Shown: positions 1 to 5,455 of the stretch, piece after piece
How positions within the stretch are numbered: position 1 is the stretch's first letter
How the letters are laid out: each line of letters starts with the position of its first letter
Assembly: GCA_023386255.1 (NCBI GenBank)
Contig: JAEWKB010000240.1
Span: 1 to 19,058, forward strand
Length of the DNA: 19,058 nt
Direction of reading: 5' to 3'
From: Bacteroidota bacterium
Lineage (GTDB): Bacteria > Bacteroidota > Bacteroidia > Flavobacteriales > Flavobacteriaceae
Made by a program: the position numbers and the translations under genes
Notes under the pieces: model-generated
Seen by the model: the letters and a program-made list of their open reading frames with translations, nothing else
What the model was told of the DNA's origin: nothing
Databases searched by the model: none

Positions 1-979
1 ACTCCGGAAGGTCGTTCATGTTCTTAGCGATATCGTCATCGGAAATAACCTTAGCGGCACGCTCAAGAAGCCTTGAGTGAAGGTAGAAAACGTCACCAGG
101 ATATGCCTCACGTCCCGGTGGACGGCGAAGTAGTAACGACACCTCACGGTAAGCAACCGCCTGCTTAGAAAGGTCATCATACACAATAAGTGCAGGACGG
201 CCGGTGTCACGGAAATACTCACCAATTGCAGCACCTGCAAACGGAGCGTACACCTGCATTGGTGCAGGGTCTGATGCGTTAGCCGCAACAATGATAGTAT
301 AAGCCAGCGCACCTTTTTCTTCAAGGGTTTTGGCAATACCTGCAACAGTAGAAGCTTTTTGGCCTACTGCCACATATATACAGAATACAGGCTGGCCTGC
401 ATCATAAAATTCTTTTTGGTTAAGGATAGTGTCAATACAAACAGTTGACTTACCTGTCTGGCGGTCACCAATTACAAGCTCACGCTGCCCGCGTCCTACG
501 GGGATCATGGCATCAATAGCCTTAATACCTGTCTGAAGCGGCTCGGTTACCGGCTGACGGAAGATAACACCCGGCGCTTTACGCTCAAGCGGCATCTCAT
601 AAAGGTCCCCACCAATAGGGCCTTTACCGTCAATTGGGTTACCAAGGGTATCTACCACACGGCCTACCATTTGCTCACCAACTTTTAAAGAAGCAATACG
701 CTGCGTCCTTTTTACGGTAGAACCTTCCTTAATGCCCTGGAATGAGCCAAGAAGTACAACACCCACGTTGTCTTCCTCAAGGTTAAGTACAATACCTTCC
801 AAACCGGTTTCGAACTCTACAAGCTCACCGTATTGAGCATTTGAAAGTCCGTAAACACGGGCAATACCGTCACCTACGTTAAGTACTGTTCCTACTTCTT
901 CTAACGTAGCTCCGGATTCAAAACCGGATATTTGTTTCTTTAAAATCGCTGAAATTTCAGCCGGTTTAATTTCTGCCAT
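1..979 (-). CDS. atpA: F1F0 ATP synthase alpha subunit, 3' end outside window
   Basis: This gene encodes the non-catalytic nucleotide-binding subunit of the F1 head. Translation from the ATG at 977-979 gives 326 residues beginning [10 protein letters not shown], and the frame is still open at position 1. The family is usually 500-550 residues, so about 200 C-terminal residues lie outside the window. The N-terminal beta-barrel (about 1-95) includes [11 protein letters not shown], followed by the nucleotide-binding domain. The Walker A loop GDRQTGKS is at residues 171-178, with Ser where E. coli has Thr. Other alpha-subunit blocks visible are [16 protein letters not shown] and [19 protein letters not shown]. 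It lies 37 bp downstream of atpH at the end of the visible B-E-F-H-A order. In Bacteroidota atpG normally follows, and beta/epsilon are encoded elsewhere (family knowledge). Confidence 0.97.
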   Translation of the reverse strand, partial: MAEIKPAEISAILKKQISGFESGATLEEVGTVLNVGDGIARVYGLSNAQYGELVEFETGLEGIVLNLEEDNVGVVLLGSFQGIKEGSTVKRTQRIASLKVGEQMVGRVVDTLGNPIDGKGPIGGDLYEMPLERKAPGVIFRQPVTEPLQTGIKAIDAMIPVGRGQRELVIGDRQTGKSTVCIDTILNQKEFYDAGQPVFCIYVAVGQKASTVAGIAKTLEEKGALAYTIIVAANASDPAPMQVYAPFAGAAIGEYFRDTGRPALIVYDDLSKQAVAYREVSLLLRRPPGREAYPGDVFYLHSRLLERAAKVISDDDIAKNMNDLPE

Positions 980-1016
980 CTTGCTTTATAATTTAAACAC
1001 TTTTGTGTGGTAAATA

Positions 1017-1550
1017 CTAATTACTTAATTCTCTTTTTAGCGTTAGCAGCCTGTTAGCTACCGATGCGTTGAACTGCCTGTCGCCTATCCTAAGGATGAA
1101 CCCGCCGATTATAGCAGGGTCAACTATGTTTTTAAGCGTTATCTTCTTATCTGAAAACTCTTTTATCTTATCCAGCACTTTAGACTCAAGATCCGGAGTG
1201 ATTGGGAAAGCGGTAGTAACCACTGCCTCCTCTACACCCTGTGCTACATCATACTGCAGTTTGTACTGTACAGCTACCTGGTCAAGTATCTCAAACCTTT
1301 TGTTTTCCAGCATAAGGCGGAACAATCCCTGAGTGATGTTACCTGTACTGCCGAAAATTTCTTTTAGTGCCGCCTCCTTAGCTTCCCCTTTTATATCAGG
1401 GCTGTTAAGGAAAGTATGAAGTTCAGCATTTTCTTTTATAGTAGCGGCTATCAGGGCCATGTCGTTATTAACCTGTTCAGCACTTCCTGAAGCCTGAGCC
1501 ATTTCCAGGATTGCCTTTGCATATCGTACTGCTGCTCTTGAACCTGTCAT
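1017..1550 (-). CDS. atpH: F1F0 ATP synthase delta subunit (OSCP)
   Basis: The delta/OSCP subunit sits on top of F1 and ties it to the peripheral b stalk. The 177-residue product matches the usual family length. It starts MTGSRAAVRYAKAILEMA, the typical N-terminal helical domain with the AxRYAxA block. The C-terminal region ends in the conserved pattern DPAIIGGFILRIGDRQFNAS followed by VANRLLTLKREL, which marks this family. The ATG at 1548-1550 lies 7 bp after the atpF stop, so translation is probably coupled. Nothing in the sequence looks damaged. Confidence 0.96.
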   Translation of the reverse strand: MTGSRAAVRYAKAILEMAQASGSAEQVNNDMALIAATIKENAELHTFLNSPDIKGEAKEAALKEIFGSTGNITQGLFRLMLENKRFEILDQVAVQYKLQYDVAQGVEEAVVTTAFPITPDLESKVLDKIKEFSDKKITLKNIVDPAIIGGFILRIGDRQFNASVANRLLTLKRELSN

Positions 1551-1557
1551 AGCTGTA

Positions 1558-2058
1558 TTAGTTTAATTTAATGTCACCCAACATGTTCTCAACCAAAGTT
1601 GTCTGAGCTTCTTTGTTAGATAGTTCGTTTTTAAGGATCTTTTCAGCAATCTCTACAGAAAGAGCTGAAACCTGGTTCTTAAGCTCGGCCATGGCAGCGT
1701 TCTTCTCGCTGTTGATAGAAGCTTTAGCCTGCTCAATCATTTTAGCGCCTTCAGCCTGTGCTTCCGCTTTAGCGTCAGCAATCATTTTTTCTTTTATCTC
1801 ACGGGCCTCTTTTATCATTGCATCCCTTTCAAGGCGCGCTTCCTGAAGTATCCTCTGGTTATCGGCCTGCAGGTTGTGCATCTCTTTGCGTGCAGCCTCG
1901 GCAGAAGCCAAAGCATCCTTAATACCCTGCTCCCTTGCGTTAACTGAATCAAGGATAGGTTTCCATGCAAATTTTTTAAGCAATACTATAAGCAGTACAA
2001 AAATAAGTACCTGCCAAAAGAACAACCCGAAAGCAAAATCGTTTATTAACTTATCCAT
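1558..2058 (-). CDS. atpF: F1F0 ATP synthase b subunit
   Basis: The b subunit is the membrane-anchored peripheral stalk that prevents rotation of the alpha3beta3 head. The 166-residue protein has one N-terminal membrane helix (about residues 8-27, FGLFFWQVLIFVLLIVLLKK). A long charged, Ala/Glu/Lys-rich helix (about 35-155) follows and is expected to form the dimeric coiled coil. The FWQ motif in the membrane helix is typical of bacterial b subunits. The ATG at 2056-2058 is the only sensible start, because the membrane helix begins a few residues after it. The gene lies 78 bp downstream of atpE, a gap that contains a strong hairpin (separate entry), and 7 bp before atpH. Confidence 0.96.
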   Translation of the reverse strand: MDKLINDFAFGLFFWQVLIFVLLIVLLKKFAWKPILDSVNAREQGIKDALASAEAARKEMHNLQADNQRILQEARLERDAMIKEAREIKEKMIADAKAEAQAEGAKMIEQAKASINSEKNAAMAELKNQVSALSVEIAEKILKNELSNKEAQTTLVENMLGDIKLN

Positions 2059-2091
2059 TATATTTTAAATTAAGATGTTTGTTTGTTTAAA

Positions 2092-2122
2092 CAACAGTTA
2101 CAGCCAACCGCTGCAACTGTTG
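2092..2122 (-). promoter_or_regulatory. Intercistronic hairpin between atpE and atpF
   Basis: The arms CAACAGTT (2092-2099) and AACTGTTG (2115-2122) are perfectly complementary. They continue, after one mismatch, into CAGC (2101-2104) and GCTG (2110-2113) around a 5-nt loop: 12 base pairs with one mismatch. It lies 14 nt after the atpE stop. On the minus strand it is followed by TTTAAACAAACAAAC rather than a clean U-run, so a processing, stability or attenuation element fits better than a full terminator. This would be consistent with the c subunit being needed in many more copies than b. Confidence 0.6.
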
Positions 2123-2136
2123 CTTTGATTTCTTGA

Positions 2137-2328
2137 TTAAGCAGCGAAAAGAGCCGCGAAACCGATACCTTCAATAAGAGCGGCAGCGATAAGCATAGCA
2201 GTCTGGATTTTACCAGAAGCCTCAGGCTGGCGAGCGATAGCGTCCATTGCTGAACCACCGATTTTACCAATACCAAGACCAGCACCGATTACGATAAGGC
2301 CAGCTCCTACAATTGTTGGAATTTGCAT
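2137..2328 (-). CDS. atpE: F1F0 ATP synthase c subunit
   Basis: This is the rotor-ring proteolipid of F0. The 63-residue product is two membrane helices joined by the polar loop ARQPEASGK (about 32-40), the classic F1-contacting RQPE loop. Helix 1 is glycine-rich (GAGLIVIGAGLGIGKIGGS). Helix 2 carries the ion-binding carboxylate Glu53 in ALIEGIGFAALF. The residue after the Glu is Gly rather than Ser/Thr, and helix 1 has no Gln at the sodium-ligand position, so proton coupling is inferred. It starts with ATG at 2326-2328 after an A/T-rich leader downstream of atpB. A second reading frame over 2070-2285 is a shadow of this gene. Confidence 0.97.
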   Translation of the reverse strand: MQIPTIVGAGLIVIGAGLGIGKIGGSAMDAIARQPEASGKIQTAMLIAAALIEGIGFAALFAA

Positions 2329-2362
2329 AATATATTAATTTAAAAATTAAACGTTCAATTTA

Positions 2363-3538
2363 TTAATGATGTGCCTCTGCATGATGCTCATCATGGTGAT
2401 GCTCCTCTACCGCCGCACCGAAATACAGTGCTGAAAGCATCGTGAAAATATAAGCCTGCAGCAACGCTACCAGTATCTCAAGGATTGACAGGACAAATGC
2501 AAGTCCGAATGACAATGTGCTTCCTATCCAGTTCTTAAACACGAACATAAGTGCGATGATGCTCATCAATACAATGTGGCCTGCAAATATGTTGGCATAA
2601 AGACGTATCATTAATGAAAAAGGCTTAATGATGGTACCCAAAAGCTCAATCGGAGCAAGGATAATCCTCATTGGCCACGGCACACCCGGCATCCAGAATA
2701 TGTGCCCCCAGTAGTTTTTGTTCGCTGTAAATGTTGTAATAAGGTAGGTAAGGATGGCAAGAGCAGCCGTTACCGTAAAGTTACCTGTTACGTTGACTCC
2801 CAGCGGTGTAAGTCCGAATATATTAAGGAACCATATAAAGAAGAATATGGTAAGCAGGTAGCTCATGTACCTTTTGTAATGTTTTTCGCCAATGTTTGGG
2901 ATAGCTATCTCATCACGGATGTAGATAACCAAGGGCTCAAAGAACCTTCCGAAGCCTTTGGCAATTCCTCCATTCTTAGGATATGATTTTGCAAGCCCGC
3001 TGAAGATAATGAACATAAGCAATGCCGTAACCATTATCATCAATACACTTTTAGTGATTGAAAAATCAAGCGGCTTTGCGTTGGCAGGATGCTCATGATC
3101 GCCGTTCTCGTAGGTAAGCTGGCCGTTTGGCCCGTCAACTTTATATATCTTTCCGTCGTGGTGGTTAAGCAGGTAATATTTACCGTTACTTTCAGCCACC
3201 TTTTCTCCATGGTGAAACTCTGAAGACATAAACACATGCAGCCCTTCATCAATAAGAATTACAGGAAGCGGAAAACCATATGCTTTGCCTGTAGCTTCGT
3301 CTGAGAAAAAAGTAAAATCGTGTGAATCTTTAACGTGGTGCAGTATGTGCTGCTTGTTTTTTGTCTTAACATCAAGAGCAGCGCCGTGCTCATCGGTATG
3401 TACAGAAACCGACTCAACGTCAGCAGGTTTTACATCATGATGTGTAGAATCCTGTGCTGTGTTTGCAAAATTAGTGAAAGGAAGACAGGCAACTAAGGCT
3501 GCCATTATGAATTTAAGCGGTTTATTGGAAATCACCAT
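2363..3538 (-). CDS. atpB: F1F0 ATP synthase a subunit with N-terminal extension
   Basis: Subunit a forms the proton half-channels against the c ring. The product is 391 residues against about 270 in E. coli. The extra length is a signal peptide (MVISNKPLKFIMAALVACLP, cleavage probably near residues 25-27) and a His/Asp/Glu-rich periplasmic segment of about 130 residues. The first core membrane helix begins near residue 163. The essential arginine is Arg312 in SLMIRLYANIFAGH. His321 and Glu354 occupy the positions of E. coli Glu219 and His245, the swapped arrangement common outside enterobacteria. Gln361 in LLQAYIFTML matches E. coli Gln252. The C-terminus is a His-rich tail (residues 379-391). 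It is the first gene of the ATP synthase block and has its own promoter. Confidence 0.96.
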   Translation of the reverse strand: MVISNKPLKFIMAALVACLPFTNFANTAQDSTHHDVKPADVESVSVHTDEHGAALDVKTKNKQHILHHVKDSHDFTFFSDEATGKAYGFPLPVILIDEGLHVFMSSEFHHGEKVAESNGKYYLLNHHDGKIYKVDGPNGQLTYENGDHEHPANAKPLDFSITKSVLMIMVTALLMFIIFSGLAKSYPKNGGIAKGFGRFFEPLVIYIRDEIAIPNIGEKHYKRYMSYLLTIFFFIWFLNIFGLTPLGVNVTGNFTVTAALAILTYLITTFTANKNYWGHIFWMPGVPWPMRIILAPIELLGTIIKPFSLMIRLYANIFAGHIVLMSIIALMFVFKNWIGSTLSFGLAFVLSILEILVALLQAYIFTMLSALYFGAAVEEHHHDEHHAEAHH

Positions 3539-3576
3539 TGCCTTATCTTAATTTTTACGGGTTCTCAAATTTTGCG

Positions 3577-3606
3577 CAAAGGTAACGCTAAATATTAATA
3601 TTTCAA
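3577..3606 (-). promoter_or_regulatory. Bacteroidota-type promoter before atpB
   Basis: On the minus strand, TTG (complement of 3604-3606) is separated by exactly 19 nt from TACCTTTG (complement of 3577-3584). This matches the Bacteroidota consensus TTG-N19-TAnnTTTG. Transcription would begin near 3570, leaving a leader of roughly 30 nt before the atpB ATG at 3538. It would let atpBEFHA be expressed independently of the upstream sprE/bactofilin genes. The call rests on motif match and position only. Confidence 0.65.
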
Positions 3607-3652
3607 CAACCTGAAAATTATTTTTTTTAATTATTGTCACTCAAAACAGCAA

Positions 3653-4048
3653 TTACTGCTTTTTGTTCAAAATCTGTATGGCAAGAATGGTTTCTGTTGC
3701 TAAAAACAAAAGAAAAATGATAAAGAAATTAGCCTTTTCAAATCCGGCAGTACCCTCCGGCGCGTTAAGTATTGGTCGCAGCATGGCATAGCACAAACCC
3801 ATTTGTATAAGTGTGCCGCCCACATAAGCAAAACCGGTATTGTCCGGGCTTCTTTTATTTACAATTATAACAGCTGCCAGTACCGCTAGTGCACACGCCA
3901 AAAAGAACAGGTACAGCACCTCCAGGCTGTAGTGGTAGCTTTTGTATTCAGCGGAAAAATCAGGCAGGAAGAACAGGAGCTTGTTCAGGATGTAGAAGAC
4001 AACTGAAACAATTGTAATAAATATTAATATGCGATACTTTTTCACCAT
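3653..4048 (-). CDS. DUF6168-like four-helix membrane protein
   Basis: This 131-residue protein has about four membrane helices (roughly 6-28, 44-64, 74-92 and 107-127) and short loops. The loop between helices 2 and 3 contains NKRSPDNTGFAYVGGTLIQMG. I match it to DUF6168, a flavobacterial membrane family found just upstream of atpB, from memory of the family pattern and its location. By size and position it may act with the AtpZ/AtpI-like protein in F0 assembly or ion handling, but that is inference. The ATG at 4046-4048 lies 10 bp after the preceding gene's stop. No catalytic residues are apparent. Confidence 0.8.
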   Translation of the reverse strand: MVKKYRILIFITIVSVVFYILNKLLFFLPDFSAEYKSYHYSLEVLYLFFLACALAVLAAVIIVNKRSPDNTGFAYVGGTLIQMGLCYAMLRPILNAPEGTAGFEKANFFIIFLLFLATETILAIQILNKKQ

Positions 4049-4058
4049 TCTTTTAATG

Positions 4059-4844
4059 TTAGTTTTTGTACATTCTCATAACCTTCGTTTCCAAAAACAC
4101 TTTTTCATACTCTTTTACACTGAACTCTTTAAGTGCTTTAACATCATTCTCATCAATACCTGTGAACATATTTCCCTTTAAATTATATTTGCCAATACTG
4201 TCAAGTTTGATTTCCAGTAAGCCACCAGGTAATGATTTTAATGTAACATAGCTGGTGATGTTTGCATTTATTTCTTCAAATACTAATTCGCACTCGTACG
4301 TACCATTCTTTGATGCTCTAAGATCCATCTTATATTCAGCCTGTTCGGGTGTTGCCTGCAAGATTACTTTCAGGTTTGATGTAAGATGAGTATTGCCTTC
4401 TTCCCGGGGAACACTGGTGGCAACAAAGCAAAAACAGCAAAAACCAGTAATAACAGGTTTGAAGATGTTTGGAAGCCGAAGAAGGATTTTATTTGGAGAA
4501 ATTAAGTACTTGTAAGAGAAAGGCAGGATTAGCAATGAAATTAAATCTGTATAATCTTCAACTCTGCTAATGCCAATGCCGATATTGTTAAATAAAGTTA
4601 TTACAGGCTGAATAAAGGGAGACTTCCAAATAATAAATAAAAAGGCAGTAAGAAAATATACAGCTTTTGCTTGTTTGGGCACAAACAGGCTTATAAAATA
4701 GGGAAATGCAAATAGTCCGGCAAAATCTGATAGTTTGCCAGTTATTTCATTATGAAACTTATATTTTAGTATGAAGTCGTTAAGAAATAGCAGCAGAACA
4801 ACCGTCAGAAACAGAACCCCTGAAAGCCCTTTTTGCTTTGACAT
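4059..4844 (-). CDS. Unrecognised membrane protein with TGKLSDFAGL motif
   Basis: The function is unknown. From the ATG at 4842-4844 the product is 261 residues. A slightly longer frame would need a TTG at 4860-4862 inside the preceding gene, so the ATG, one base after that gene's stop, is preferred. There are about five hydrophobic helices (roughly 9-26, 41-56, 62-80, 98-114 and 126-145). A polar, beta-rich C-terminal part of about 110 residues follows and is probably extracytoplasmic. The striking block is residues 22-44: ND at 22-23, LK at 26-27, then TGKLSDFAGL at 35-44. I have the impression of similar ND-x3-LK / TGKLSDFAGL proteins scattered across bacteria without annotation, but cannot verify this. 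It interrupts an otherwise expected AtpZ-DUF6168-atpB order and reads as somewhat more A/T-rich than its neighbours, suggesting a lineage-specific insertion. Confidence 0.75.
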   Translation of the reverse strand: MSKQKGLSGVLFLTVVLLLFLNDFILKYKFHNEITGKLSDFAGLFAFPYFISLFVPKQAKAVYFLTAFLFIIWKSPFIQPVITLFNNIGIGISRVEDYTDLISLLILPFSYKYLISPNKILLRLPNIFKPVITGFCCFCFVATSVPREEGNTHLTSNLKVILQATPEQAEYKMDLRASKNGTYECELVFEEINANITSYVTLKSLPGGLLEIKLDSIGKYNLKGNMFTGIDENDVKALKEFSVKEYEKVFLETKVMRMYKN

Positions 4845-4845
4845 A

Positions 4846-5073
4846 TTATTCTTTTTTATCAAGGTTTTGCACCTGCCGTATCAGGTAGTACAAGGAGAGG
4901 AACACTCCGGCAAGCGTAAGCCCTTTGGTGTACCAGTCATTGCTGTTGGGATATTTTTCATCAAGCCAGCCGCCCAGCCAGGAGAACAGGAAAATCACGA
5001 CACCCATTTGTATGGGCAGGCTTATAAGAACAAGCCATTTATTAGGGTTTTTATCCTGCCTGTTGCTGCTCAT
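4846..5073 (-). CDS. AtpZ/AtpI family small membrane protein
   Basis: This 75-residue protein has two membrane helices (about 14-33 and 47-65) joined by GGWLDEKYPNSNDWYTKG. The GxWLDxKF-like motif between two helices marks the AtpZ/AtpI family, whose members sit beside F1F0 genes and are linked to c-ring assembly or to cation (Mg/Ca) supply for the enzyme (family knowledge). The ATG at 5071-5073 lies inside the 3' end of the bactofilin gene (23-bp overlap), implying coupled translation. AtpI-type genes normally precede atpB directly. Here two other membrane-protein genes intervene. Confidence 0.85.
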   Translation of the reverse strand: MSSNRQDKNPNKWLVLISLPIQMGVVIFLFSWLGGWLDEKYPNSNDWYTKGLTLAGVFLSLYYLIRQVQNLDKKE

Positions 5074-5449
5074 TATTATTCTTTATTGGCTTTACCGCTG
5101 TTTTCATAATGCACGAAGCACTAAATTCAGCGCCCGGCTCTACTGATAGTTTGCTAACCGTAACCTCGCCAAATATATGTGCTTTCGATTTTACATTCAG
5201 CATTTCGGCCACCTCTATCTTGCCATTAAACCTGCCTTCAATATCGGCATTCCTGCATTTAATATCACCGGTAACGCTTCCTGCAGGCCCGATAACAATT
5301 TTCCCTTTTGAAGTGAAATTGCCTATAAGCTCGCCGTCAAGCCTGAAGTCGGCTTGTGAAATAATGTCTCCTTTTATGGTTGTCCCTTCAACAATCCTGT
5401 TTGTTTTACCGAGTAAATCCGTATATGATTTTTGTGGTTTGTCAAACAT
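5051..5449 (-). CDS. Bactofilin (polymer-forming cytoskeletal protein)
   Basis: Bactofilins polymerise without nucleotide into filaments that localise envelope and cell-wall enzymes. This 132-residue protein has the usual layout. A short polar N-terminus contains the NRIVEGTTIKGDI lead-in. A repetitive right-handed beta-helix core (about residues 17-112) shows short alternating strands with recurring Gly, such as IKGDI, LIGNF, GKIVIG, SVTGDI and GRFNGKIEV. The disordered, charged and Gln-rich C-terminus ends NNNEQQQAG. There is no signal peptide, so it is cytoplasmic. The ATG at 5447-5449 is 6 bp after the sprE stop, and the 3' end overlaps the AtpZ-like gene. A link with motility or secretion-machine positioning is suggested only by the sprE neighbour. 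Confidence 0.92.
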   Translation of the reverse strand: MFDKPQKSYTDLLGKTNRIVEGTTIKGDIISQADFRLDGELIGNFTSKGKIVIGPAGSVTGDIKCRNADIEGRFNGKIEVAEMLNVKSKAHIFGEVTVSKLSVEPGAEFSASCIMKTAVKPIKNNNEQQQAG

Positions 5450-5455
5450 GGTATT

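Noticed and set aside
16..345. Open frame of 109 codons within the atpA region
   Set aside because: It is an alternate-frame shadow of atpA. The atpA frame encodes conserved F1 motifs across the same bases.
4845..4862. TTG start for the unrecognised membrane protein
   Set aside because: It would overlap the preceding gene. An ATG immediately after that gene's stop gives a complete first helix.
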